Assembly (NCBI GenBank): GCA_027039975.1
Contig: JALWFE010000132.1
Location: forward strand, 1 to 64,000
Direction: 5' to 3'
DNA length: 64,000 nt
Source of the DNA: Flavobacteriales bacterium
Lineage (GTDB): Bacteria; Bacteroidota; Bacteroidia; Flavobacteriales; Flavobacteriaceae
Below, piece after piece: positions 40,497 to 49,889 of this stretch. Position numbers and translations under genes: made by a program. Numbering within the stretch: position 1 is the stretch's first letter; each line of letters opens with the position of its first letter. Under the pieces are notes generated by a model, which worked only from the letters and a program-made list of their open reading frames with translations, was not told where the DNA came from and ran no database searches.

Positions 40497-42938
40497 TTAT
40501 TTAGACATATCTTTTGCGACTTGTTCGGATTTGGCTTTCATATATTGAATCAATTTGTCAACATCTTTGGGGTCAACATGTTGATTCGGCATAGCCAATT
40601 TGAAAGTTTGTCGCATAGCTTCTATATCTGCATCTTTATATTTTGATTCAGGATTCAAAATCCATTCTTTCAACCATTTGTCACTTCTACGTTTGTGAAC
40701 CATAAACAAGTCCGGTCCATTGAACGGTTCACCGAATTTGTGACAAGCGTTACAACCGTAGTTCAAGAATTCCATTTCACCCGGCAACATATTTTTCAAC
40801 TCAATAGATGACGGTTTGAACGCTTGCATCTTGTTATCCCAATTGATTCTTTCGGTCAAAGCCAAAACACGTTTGTTTTCGGCATCTTGATCGAAGGTAA
40901 CGGTTAAGTGTCCGACCAATTGACGTTTTTTAGGACTGTTTTGCGGATCCACTACGATAGGATACACACCGGCTTTTTCGGCGTTGAATTTGATAGTAGC
41001 CGTTTCACCCGGTGAATACGGATACATCTTATCGTAAGATATGATTTCGTAAACATAGTGGTCGTAAGGCGTTTGTCCCAAGTTGGTCAAATGAATAATT
41101 ACATCTTGTCCTTGTTTGACATTGATATCCGCAGGTGTTACTTTACCGTCTTTGATAGTACCGAATACTTCAACGGTATTGCCTTTGGTTTCAACTTTTT
41201 CCGCACCGGCTTCGGTAGCATAAGGTGATTTTTCCATCGTCACGATATTCGTGCCTACCGGATATACTTCCCAAGTATTGGATTCATAAACATTGCGGTC
41301 TATCATTGCCGTATAGTGCGGCTCACCCATCGGTAATGGCAAGTCGTAAATTAATTGCGGATGTTCTGCGGCAATATCTATCAATTGGTGGTTTTGCGGG
41401 TGTAACGGACCAACCGGATTGAAACGGTCGATAGATAATTTGTTCAAAGCAATCAAATATTTACCTTTCGGATGTTTGGTATCACCGTGATAAGATACCA
41501 AGTGGCCGATATTATAGTGAGACGGTACATAATCCAAAACTTTTAACTTTTTGTAATCCCACTTGGTCACACGTGAATCCACATAGATAGACGTGTAAAC
41601 CACACCGTCTCTACTGTCATATTGATTGTGAAGCGGACCTAAACCGACTTCCAAAGAACCATGTAATGCATCTTCCAATTTGATGATAGGGATGCCGTAA
41701 TCATCTTTACCTTCAAATTTTTTGTTTTTGATAGCATCCATAATTTTATCAAAGCTGTAAACCCAAGCATGTGAATCCAATTTACCGGCAACGATAATAT
41801 ATTCACCACTGGGGTTCACATCCACACCGTGCGGCGATTTAGGTTCGGGAATCAAATACAGCAAGCCGTATTTTACGGATTCTTCAATGGTAATCACACG
41901 CATGCCGTTAATTTTCTTTTTACCGATTTTACCGGCTTTAATCAGTTCTTCGGCTTTTTTCCAGTTGGTAACGTGCAAATAGTCCACGTCTCTTGAAGAA
42001 CAACCGGCTTCAAACGGCGGACGACCTTTCATAATACCTCCGAAATAAACTTCGGAACAGAAGGAGTTAGTGAAACCCCAACCGTAAGATTTGGCTTTAC
42101 CGGCATCAGACAAGTCTTGGGTATAAGGCGGAAATTCGAAAGTAAACGAATTAGCTTCATCAACCTTACCGGTTTTGTTATCAAATTTCCAATAAGTCAA
42201 ACCGCCTCTCCAATACTTTTTATAATTTTCTTCGGTTAGAGGGTAGTATTTTCTATCAAACGGGGCGGGATATTGTGCCGCTTCCATAAAGTATTCGGAA
42301 TTTGGTGTAAAGAAACAGCCACCGTGGTCGGAACGGAATATCGGGTTTTGAATCACTTGTTTGACTGACCAGTCTCTCAGATCAACTACATAAACCCTGG
42401 GGTTGGCTTTATCGTTAATAGCCAGCCATTTTCCGTCGTAATCACCATCGGTTTCGGAGAATCCCGGGTGGTGGGTATCTCCCCATAAAATTTCAGTTCC
42501 GTCGATAAAACCTTTTTTCATCAAATTAAAGGTTTCTTCGGAGTATCCGTAACCGGCATAGGGTTGACGGGTATTGATAGGAACATATTTTACCATTCGC
42601 ATTGAAGGAAATACATAAGAAGGCAAGTTTCCTTCCTGTCCACCCGAATTTGCTGCAATACCTTCATCTTTTATATTATCAGGCGTATATGTTTTAACCG
42701 CAGCTAAAACATCGTCCTCGTTCAAACCTCTACGTTTGACAATGTCTTGGAAAGATTCCTTTCCTCTCGGTGCACCTATATCACCGGCACCGGCTTTTTT
42801 TCCGCCCTTTTTATCACCACCACAACTGGTAGCGAAAACAGCTACAAGCATTAAGGACATGGTTACAGTCAACAAACGCAACCAAGATATATTTCTGATA
42901 TTTTTCATAATCCAATTCAATTTAGAATTTATATACAT
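40497..42938 (-). CDS. nosZ: NosZ-type nitrous oxide reductase subunit: CuZ site intact, CuA site absent, C-terminal cytochrome c domain
   Basis: 813 aa; DTHHPG, SDHGG, SPHGVDV, GPLHNQYD, NIGHL, GEPHY; cupredoxin domain with 'YPIVVDPQNSPKKRQLVG' in place of the CuA loop; CNACHKFGEPFNGPDL haem motif. Confidence 0.9.
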   Translation of the reverse strand: MYINSKLNWIMKNIRNISWLRLLTVTMSLMLVAVFATSCGGDKKGGKKAGAGDIGAPRGKESFQDIVKRRGLNEDDVLAAVKTYTPDNIKDEGIAANSGGQEGNLPSYVFPSMRMVKYVPINTRQPYAGYGYSEETFNLMKKGFIDGTEILWGDTHHPGFSETDGDYDGKWLAINDKANPRVYVVDLRDWSVKQVIQNPIFRSDHGGCFFTPNSEYFMEAAQYPAPFDRKYYPLTEENYKKYWRGGLTYWKFDNKTGKVDEANSFTFEFPPYTQDLSDAGKAKSYGWGFTNSFCSEVYFGGIMKGRPPFEAGCSSRDVDYLHVTNWKKAEELIKAGKIGKKKINGMRVITIEESVKYGLLYLIPEPKSPHGVDVNPSGEYIIVAGKLDSHAWVYSFDKIMDAIKNKKFEGKDDYGIPIIKLEDALHGSLEVGLGPLHNQYDSRDGVVYTSIYVDSRVTKWDYKKLKVLDYVPSHYNIGHLVSYHGDTKHPKGKYLIALNKLSIDRFNPVGPLHPQNHQLIDIAAEHPQLIYDLPLPMGEPHYTAMIDRNVYESNTWEVYPVGTNIVTMEKSPYATEAGAEKVETKGNTVEVFGTIKDGKVTPADINVKQGQDVIIHLTNLGQTPYDHYVYEIISYDKMYPYSPGETATIKFNAEKAGVYPIVVDPQNSPKKRQLVGHLTVTFDQDAENKRVLALTERINWDNKMQAFKPSSIELKNMLPGEMEFLNYGCNACHKFGEPFNGPDLFMVHKRRSDKWLKEWILNPESKYKDADIEAMRQTFKLAMPNQHVDPKDVDKLIQYMKAKSEQVAKDMSK

Positions 42939-42947
42939 TTATACATA

Positions 42948-45146
42948 TTATTTTTCTTGAGCTAATTTTTCATCTAACAATTTTTTAGCTCTCAAACCGA
43001 CATCGGCAGTTTTAACTTGATATTGCCAATATTGTTCAGCCCACAAGAATGCATCTTTCCACTTACCTTCTTTGGCATATTTTTTATATTTCTCTTCTGC
43101 CATCTTACCTTTGTTCAATTGGTCGAATGCATCATCAACCAAAGCTTTTACGTAAGGATATTTTTCGAAATGATTTTTCTTCAAGTAATCCACAACACCT
43201 CCGATGATATCGGCAGTTTCTTTGATAACTTTAACTTTTTCTTCGTATTTTTTCTTGTATTCGGCCAATTGTTCTTTGGTCAATTTTTCGCTGATATCTC
43301 CAACAGGACCACCTTTATATCCTTTCGGTCTGACCAATAAGATACCTTCCATTTCCAAGTGCAAAGCGGAACAGAACTCGGTACAATAGTAAGGGAATAC
43401 ACCGGGTTTGTCGGCTACAAAAGTCAATGAAGCGGTTTTACCCGGCTCAAATGAACCGTGCTTACCGTAAGCATCAACGGTAAATCCGTGCGTTTCGTCT
43501 TCCGCTCTTTCCAAGTTGGTTAAGTGGAAAGTTACGATATCACCTTCGTTAACTTCAACAATTTCAGGTGTGATGTGTGAACGAATCAAAGTACCGAATA
43601 CGTGCACACGGTTGCCTTGACGCTCGATTTTTTCTTGACCGGCAACTGCACGGAAAGGTGAAGCTTCTCCCGTACGTGAATTGGTTCCAGTCGGATAACG
43701 GATAATCGGTTTGATGGTCGTACGTAAGATAAGAGCATTACCGTAAACATTGGCTTGAGGTAAAGTCATCGTATAAGTATCCACCATCTCGTCATCGGCA
43801 GAAATGTCTATCAAGTGTTGTACACTCGGACGAACCGGACCGGTTTTAGGTAAGTTTTTCAAATAAGCTTCTTTGTCAACGGCTATCAAATAATTTGAAT
43901 GCGGTTCAGATGACAAACCTTGCGGTGTTGTCAAATAAGAAGGTTTGAAGTTTAATTTAACTTCATCCATTTTTTTACCGGTTTCGTAGTTGAAACGAAC
44001 GATTTTGCTATCATCGTGAGCTGAAGCATAAGCTACACCTTTACGATAGTCAAAAGTTACGTCAACAACACCTTTACCGATAGCAACGGATTTATGCATT
44101 ACAGCGTCGGCTTTGACATTTTTACCGACATTGGCTTTCAATTTATCGGCATCCAATACCAATACGTTATCTGCGGCAACCAAAACGTATTTGCCGTCAG
44201 GAGACACTTTGACCATATTGGCGGATGCAGGTAATTCGACAAAACCGAGAATTCCGGCTTTTTTTACTTCACTTAAAGGAATAAATTGAGAAAAAGTCGT
44301 CGGCACTTTTTTCATGCCTTCGGCTTTTTTGTAATCCAATGTATAAACGTAAGTTTTACCGTTGTCAAATGCCAAACCGAATAATAAGCCGTCAGAAGCA
44401 CCTTTGCCTACATCGTTATAATCATATGCATAAGGCGGCATTTCAACGGTAAAGGATTTTTCTTTTAAGATACGTCCTTTATGCTCACCTTCTTTTTCAA
44501 TACGTTTAACTTTCCAGAAAGTAATACCGTTTTGAGCTTTGGACATATCGGTTACTTTGTTGTCCCAAGGCATCGGGAATTGACCCGATTGAATAACATA
44601 TTCCGTATTAGGCGTAACGGTTGCTTCGGGGAATACACTTTTTAAAATGGTGTTAGATAAAACTTGTTTTGTTTCAAAGTCGTCCAAACCCATCAAAGCA
44701 ATACGGGCATTGGCACCATCGGAGAAGAAAGCGTATTTACCGTCATATTTTCCGTCAGTTTCGGAAAAAGCCGGAAAACGCATATCCCCGTAAGAAGGAA
44801 TAATATCATCCGGATTTGATTTTTTCAACAAAAGAGAACTTTCGTCGTCAAATCCGTAGCCTTGCCAAGGTTCCGGTGTAAATACACCTACATATTTGTA
44901 GATACGCATACTAGGCACACCATAAACAATCATGGTTCCCGAGTTACCGGTACCTACAATACCGAAGTACTCATCACGACCTCCTCGAGGCATGAAGGTT
45001 TTCACAGCAGCAATCTTGTCTTTTTCAGACAGACCCCGCGCTTTCATTACAGCGTCCACTGTTTCTTGGGCTGCTAATTTTGATATTCCGAACAAGAATA
45101 CCAAAATTACAAGAACAGATTGGGTCAACCAATTTGATTTTCTCAT
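42948..45146 (-). CDS. NosZ paralogue: CuA site intact, all CuZ histidines substituted, helical C-terminal extension
   Basis: 732 aa; 'DETHGF' and 'YYCTEFCSALHLEMEG' CuA motifs; propeller lacks CuZ ligands (GDMRFPAFSETDG, KSVFPEA, ANMVKVS, GKGVVDVTFD, KPSYL, PQANVYG). Confidence 0.9.
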   Translation of the reverse strand: MRKSNWLTQSVLVILVFLFGISKLAAQETVDAVMKARGLSEKDKIAAVKTFMPRGGRDEYFGIVGTGNSGTMIVYGVPSMRIYKYVGVFTPEPWQGYGFDDESSLLLKKSNPDDIIPSYGDMRFPAFSETDGKYDGKYAFFSDGANARIALMGLDDFETKQVLSNTILKSVFPEATVTPNTEYVIQSGQFPMPWDNKVTDMSKAQNGITFWKVKRIEKEGEHKGRILKEKSFTVEMPPYAYDYNDVGKGASDGLLFGLAFDNGKTYVYTLDYKKAEGMKKVPTTFSQFIPLSEVKKAGILGFVELPASANMVKVSPDGKYVLVAADNVLVLDADKLKANVGKNVKADAVMHKSVAIGKGVVDVTFDYRKGVAYASAHDDSKIVRFNYETGKKMDEVKLNFKPSYLTTPQGLSSEPHSNYLIAVDKEAYLKNLPKTGPVRPSVQHLIDISADDEMVDTYTMTLPQANVYGNALILRTTIKPIIRYPTGTNSRTGEASPFRAVAGQEKIERQGNRVHVFGTLIRSHITPEIVEVNEGDIVTFHLTNLERAEDETHGFTVDAYGKHGSFEPGKTASLTFVADKPGVFPYYCTEFCSALHLEMEGILLVRPKGYKGGPVGDISEKLTKEQLAEYKKKYEEKVKVIKETADIIGGVVDYLKKNHFEKYPYVKALVDDAFDQLNKGKMAEEKYKKYAKEGKWKDAFLWAEQYWQYQVKTADVGLRAKKLLDEKLAQEK

Positions 45147-45388
45147 AGTACTACTTTATTATTTTAGCTTTTAATTCAGGTGTAAATATAATGAATTTCG
45201 ATTAAAAACAAAGAAATAAATATCATTTTTCTAAAAAAAATGTTAAAACGATTTTTGTTACATTCTTTGAAACAATCAAAACCATTGAAAAATAAGACAA
45301 TTTGGTCTGTTATTTTTAACGGTTATAAATTTTTTTGTTTAAATAAACGCTATAATAATGTTTCGTGTTTATAAAAAATTTTATATTT

Positions 45389-47440
45389 CTACTCTGTTTT
45401 CCATTCAAAACCCCGCAAAGATAACCAGTATCTTATCAAGTGATTAAATGATTTTTCTGATGCCAAACGAACATCGTTATAGGGCATAAATGCTTTATTT
45501 ACCGTTTGGGTTAGTTTACTAACAAAGGAATCGTCAATTTGATTTTTTTCATCAGACAACAACAACAAATCAGCAGACAAGTCTTTTAAACTTTTTGTCA
45601 TTTGTAAAAGTTTTGACAATTTCGGATTAGGTTGTAAAACCAACAAATCCTGGTGATAATCGTGGATTTTTCGTAGAAAAGTTATTAATTCTTTTTTAAG
45701 TTGTCCGGTTGGTTCTTTTAAATATTGTTCCGTTAAAAATTTAAAATACAAAGCATCTTTGGCATCCGCCGAGCAAGCATCTGCAAACAACATAAAAGGA
45801 GAGTAAGTGTAATATTCCGTTCCGTCTTTATTACGGGTATATCCCTTCAAAGGTTCATACAGACGCGTCAAAGCCTGCAACGTTGTGATATCTTGATTTT
45901 GAGAGATATTTCTTAAAATAACATCTCTATTCTTTATATGAGTGATCCCGAGTTCTTCCAAATGATAACTTTGAGCAAACAAACGCTTATACATGTTATA
46001 TATATCAACCTTTTCAGGATTAGTCCACAAGCGTTCTCCGATTGCCAAAGTGCGTGGCCAAATCCGCGAATCTATCGTGACCGGTGTAACCAACTCGCTC
46101 CACATGGTAGCTTCACCACCTAAAACACGCTGTTTTTCCTTATCAGTTAGCTTGGTTTGTTGGGGATACATTTGTGTCTGATAATGGGCAGATGCCGGTA
46201 AGAGCAAATCGATATAAAATCCATTGGATAATACGGCTTGATAACCGTTTTTAACCGCTTTTTTCAAATAACCGTTCGCACCGCCTCGCCAAACATGAAT
46301 CAAAGCGGTTTTAGGCATCTGTTCCGTCATAATTTCATCCCACCCCATCAAATTTTTATGATATTTTTTGAGAATTTTTTCTAATTTTATATTAAAATAA
46401 GTCTGCAATTCATGATTATTTTTTAAACCTTTACGTTTCATAAAAGCCTGAATATCCGGATTGGCATCCCATTGCTTTCCTTCGTTTTCATCACCACCGA
46501 TATGAACATATTCAAATGGAAACAATTTTGACAATTCCTTAAAAATACTATCTAAGACCATATAAGTTCTGGGATTGGTCGGATCTAAAGTAGGGTCAAA
46601 AATACCTGCATTACGTTGTAATTGATAGTTCTTTTTTTGACTGGCTATTTCAGGAAAAGCGGTTACTAATGCCGTAGCGTGTCCGGGTACATCTATTTCT
46701 GGTATGACCCGGATCCCTCTGTCATCAGCATATTGAACAACATCTTTAATTTGTTCCTGAGTATAAAACTGACCGTCAGAAGCTTTCTCAGTTAATTGAG
46801 GATACGACTTAATTTCAACCCTGAAACCGTGATCATCGGACAAATGCCAATGAAAAGTATTTAATTTTGCTACCAACATAGCATCCAAATTGCGTTTGAT
46901 GACATTGACCGGTTGGAAATGTCGCGAGACATCAATCATCAAACCGCGCCAAGTAAAGGCCGGCTGATCGGAGATACTTAAATTTTGAAAAAAATAAGTA
47001 TTTGCATCGTTATCTAGTAACTGCAACAAGGTTTCAAAAGCATAGATGACTCCCAAATCCGTAGGGGCATGGATAACAATCTGCTTGGAATTAATATCTA
47101 TTTGATACGATTCATCTTCATATAATTGCAGTTTTCCTTCCCTGTCATAATAAACGACTATTGCAGCTTGTGGAAAGGTTTGAGTGGAAACCGGAAAACC
47201 GTATTTGACAAACAAACCTGTCCTGTCCGTCAAACGGCGGATAAATTTAGTCGCAGCTATCTGAACCCGACGGCTTGAATGTTCGGGAATGGCAACCTTG
47301 AATAATGAGTCCAACACAAAATACCCGTCTTTCAAGGTTATATTTTGTGGTTTAGGCATTAAATTTTGATATGCCTGTGTATTTTGCCCCATCATTTGAT
47401 TCAGGATAAAAAAGATGATAAGAATACTTGTTTTTTTCAT
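45389..47440 (-). CDS. Beta-N-acetylhexosaminidase, GH20
   Basis: 'FTWRGLMIDVSRHFQPV', 'FHWHLSDDHGFRVEIKSYPQLT', 'FEYVHIGGDENEGKQW' catalytic D-E. Confidence 0.95.
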   Translation of the reverse strand: MKKTSILIIFFILNQMMGQNTQAYQNLMPKPQNITLKDGYFVLDSLFKVAIPEHSSRRVQIAATKFIRRLTDRTGLFVKYGFPVSTQTFPQAAIVVYYDREGKLQLYEDESYQIDINSKQIVIHAPTDLGVIYAFETLLQLLDNDANTYFFQNLSISDQPAFTWRGLMIDVSRHFQPVNVIKRNLDAMLVAKLNTFHWHLSDDHGFRVEIKSYPQLTEKASDGQFYTQEQIKDVVQYADDRGIRVIPEIDVPGHATALVTAFPEIASQKKNYQLQRNAGIFDPTLDPTNPRTYMVLDSIFKELSKLFPFEYVHIGGDENEGKQWDANPDIQAFMKRKGLKNNHELQTYFNIKLEKILKKYHKNLMGWDEIMTEQMPKTALIHVWRGGANGYLKKAVKNGYQAVLSNGFYIDLLLPASAHYQTQMYPQQTKLTDKEKQRVLGGEATMWSELVTPVTIDSRIWPRTLAIGERLWTNPEKVDIYNMYKRLFAQSYHLEELGITHIKNRDVILRNISQNQDITTLQALTRLYEPLKGYTRNKDGTEYYTYSPFMLFADACSADAKDALYFKFLTEQYLKEPTGQLKKELITFLRKIHDYHQDLLVLQPNPKLSKLLQMTKSLKDLSADLLLLSDEKNQIDDSFVSKLTQTVNKAFMPYNDVRLASEKSFNHLIRYWLSLRGFEWKTE

Positions 47441-47454
47441 TGATTTTATTGATT

Positions 47455-47825
47455 ATATGGTTAATCGGTTATTTGGTTATTTGATGTCTGGTGTCCGATG
47501 TCCGGTGTCGGATGACGGGTGTTGAATGTCATTTCGAACCAGTGAGGAACGAACAGGGAGAAATCTCATTATCATTCTCAATTTTCAATTCTCAATTTTC
47601 AATTCTCAATTATCCATTTTCAATTTTCATTTATCCCTCATCCCTTATCTCTTATCCACTTGGCACTTTACCGCTTTCCTCTTAATACAAAGACACACAG
47701 ACGTGCGTCTCTTCGCACTATGTTGCTTTATACATCAGACGCACTATCACACATCACTACTTCATACTCATTACTAAAACATTCAACATTAAAAACTTTA
47801 TAAACTTTATGAACATTACAAACTT
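47455..47825. repeat. Composite intergenic repeat mosaic
   Basis: GGTTAATCGGTTATTTGG, GTCCGATGTCCGGTGTCGGATG, GTCATTTCGAACCAGTGAGGAACGAACAGGGAGAAATCTC, (TTCTCAATTTTCAA)n, TTATCCCTCATCCCTTATCTC. Confidence 0.8.
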
Positions 47826-47829
47826 TCAA

Positions 47830-49755
47830 CTAAAATTTGTAACGTTTAAACGCCTCAATAGCAGCATAATCTGCCAATCCCAATTTATTATATTTAACAG
47901 CCGTTTGATGATTGCGTTCTTCGGCCCTTACCCAAAATTCCCGTGGATCATTTCCTTGAAACACCACGCCGTCTTTTTGGGTCTCATGATAAAAAATAGC
48001 TTTCCGTTTACGCAAAACCTGATCGGGGCTCATCGGTACCGCCATATCTATCTGTGGCACATCCCATTCGTGCCAAGCCCCGCGATATAACCAAACCCGG
48101 CAATCTTTCATAAAATGTTCGGTTTTAAGATTATCTATACTTTTATAAATAGCATCCAGACAAACTTTATGGGTCCCGTGCGGGTCGGCCAAATCGCCGG
48201 CGGCAAAAATTTGATGCGGTTTGATTTGTATGATAATATTTTGCACCAAATTGATATCTTCCATACTCAAAGGTTTTTTCTTTATAGCGCCTGTTTCATA
48301 AAACGGCATATCGAGAAAATGGATGTGGTCTAACGGTACTCCCAAATAAGTTAAAGCGCCAATGGCTTCCTGACGTCTGATTTGGGCTTTCAAATTTCTG
48401 ACTGCCAAACTGTCTTCAAAAGGTTTTTCTTTGGTTTTTAAATCCCGAATAATTTCATCCAGAAGTTTATTGCCGGGTTGATAGGTTTTCATAATACGGG
48501 CATATTTAAGGGCTTGTTCATCGGCAACGGCAATACTACCGGAAGTTTGATATACCACATGCACTTCATGGCCTTGTTCGACCAAGCGATCCAAGGTGCC
48601 CCCCATAGAAATCACATCGTCATCGGGATGCGGACTGAATATCAAAACTCTTTTGGGATAAGGCAAAGCGCGTTCCGGTCGATAGGTATCATCAGCGCCG
48701 GGTTTTCCCCCCGGCCACCCGGTAATAGTATGCTGAACCCAATTAAACACCTTAATATTAATATGATACGGATCTCCTTCTTGTGCCATCAATCCCGACA
48801 TACTGTGGGCATTATAATCTTTTTCGGTTAATTTGAGAATGGATTTTTCTGTCCGGTCTGACAACCATATCACGGATTTTTTTATCAACTCATCATCCCA
48901 ATGACATTCTTTAACCAGCCAAGGGGTTTTGATACGAGTTAATTCCTGCGAAGCTTCTTCATCCAATACAAAAGTTGTATTATGATGTTTTTGTAAATAT
49001 GTTGCAGGCACGTCCGAGGTCATTTCGCCTTCTATTGTGCGTTTGACAATGGGGGCTTTGGCATTTCCCCAAGCCAATAAAACGATACGTTTAGCCTGCA
49101 TAATAGTTCTAATACCCATAGTTATAGCCGCCCTCGGGACATTTTCTATCCCGAAAAATCCGGGGGCTGCATCCGAACGGGTTAAAGGGTCTAAAATGAC
49201 GTATCTTGTTCCCGAATTGATATGCGAACCCGGTTCGTTAAAACCGATATGTCCCGTACGGCCAATACCCAACAATTGGAAATCCAAACCACCATAAGAA
49301 GCAATTTTTTCATCATAAGCAATACAATATTCAATCAATTTTGATTTGGGGACCATACCATCGGGAATATGGATGTTTTCCGGTTTGATATCGATATGAT
49401 TAAATAAATGCTGGTGCATAAAATAGTGGTAACTATGGATGCTTTCCTTTGGCATCGGATAGTATTCATCCAAATTAAAGGTTACCACATTGGCAAAACT
49501 CAAACCTTCTTCTTTGTGCATCCGCACCAATTCCTCATAAACTTTAATAGGTGATGAACCGGTTGCCAGACCCAATACACAAGTTTCATCATTTGCTTGT
49601 TTTTTTCTGATTAAAGCAGCTATTTCCGCCGCTACCAATTTTGAACCCTCATCAGAGGTATCGAATACCACATTATGAATTTTTTCATAACGGGTTTCTT
49701 CAAACTGTCCGGGCGGTTGATAAGCAATTTTATTTATAATGTTTTTCATCTCCAA
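47830..49755 (-). CDS. nagB: Glucosamine-6-phosphate deaminase fused to a PIG-L/LmbE-type deacetylase domain
   Basis: NagB-like N-terminus (LGLATGSSPIKVYEELVRMHKEEGLSF...NLDEYYPM) plus 'ILIFSPHPDDDVISMGGTLDRL' LmbE motif. Confidence 0.92.
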   Translation of the reverse strand: MEMKNIINKIAYQPPGQFEETRYEKIHNVVFDTSDEGSKLVAAEIAALIRKKQANDETCVLGLATGSSPIKVYEELVRMHKEEGLSFANVVTFNLDEYYPMPKESIHSYHYFMHQHLFNHIDIKPENIHIPDGMVPKSKLIEYCIAYDEKIASYGGLDFQLLGIGRTGHIGFNEPGSHINSGTRYVILDPLTRSDAAPGFFGIENVPRAAITMGIRTIMQAKRIVLLAWGNAKAPIVKRTIEGEMTSDVPATYLQKHHNTTFVLDEEASQELTRIKTPWLVKECHWDDELIKKSVIWLSDRTEKSILKLTEKDYNAHSMSGLMAQEGDPYHINIKVFNWVQHTITGWPGGKPGADDTYRPERALPYPKRVLIFSPHPDDDVISMGGTLDRLVEQGHEVHVVYQTSGSIAVADEQALKYARIMKTYQPGNKLLDEIIRDLKTKEKPFEDSLAVRNLKAQIRRQEAIGALTYLGVPLDHIHFLDMPFYETGAIKKKPLSMEDINLVQNIIIQIKPHQIFAAGDLADPHGTHKVCLDAIYKSIDNLKTEHFMKDCRVWLYRGAWHEWDVPQIDMAVPMSPDQVLRKRKAIFYHETQKDGVVFQGNDPREFWVRAEERNHQTAVKYNKLGLADYAAIEAFKRYKF

Positions 49756-49837
49756 AATTCTTTATTTGCTAAATTAAAAATGATTTTTTTAATAAAAAAT
49801 GAAAATCGACCAATAGCAATAAATCATCTATCAAAAA

Positions 49838-49872
49838 TAAAAGCGAAAGCACCAATGCTTTCGCTTTTATTT
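49838..49872 (-). terminator. Hairpin downstream of susD-like gene
   Basis: AAAGCGAAAGCA-CCAA-TGCTTTCGCTTT inverted repeat. Confidence 0.65.
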
Positions 49873-49889
49873 ACCAACTCAAAAAATAA

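Noticed and set aside
42948-45146. Treating the CuA-only NosZ paralogue as a pseudogene
   Set aside because: The frame is intact over 732 codons, the CuA site and signal peptide are preserved, non-ligand propeller motifs (FSETDGKYDGKY) are conserved and it is tightly coupled to nosZ. This points to functional constraint rather than decay.
40497-45146. The pair as one nosZ gene broken by a frameshift or assembly error
   Set aside because: Each ORF has its own signal peptide, full propeller and cupredoxin domain; they are paralogues, not halves.
45267-45279. FNR-type box TTGA-AACAA-TCAA upstream of the nos cluster
   Set aside because: Half-sites are spaced by 5 rather than the 6 nt of the TTGAT-N4-ATCAA consensus, and the region is AT-rich; not strong enough to call.
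47830-49755. NagB-LmbE fusion as a novelty
   Set aside because: This fused architecture is already familiar in Bacteroidota.
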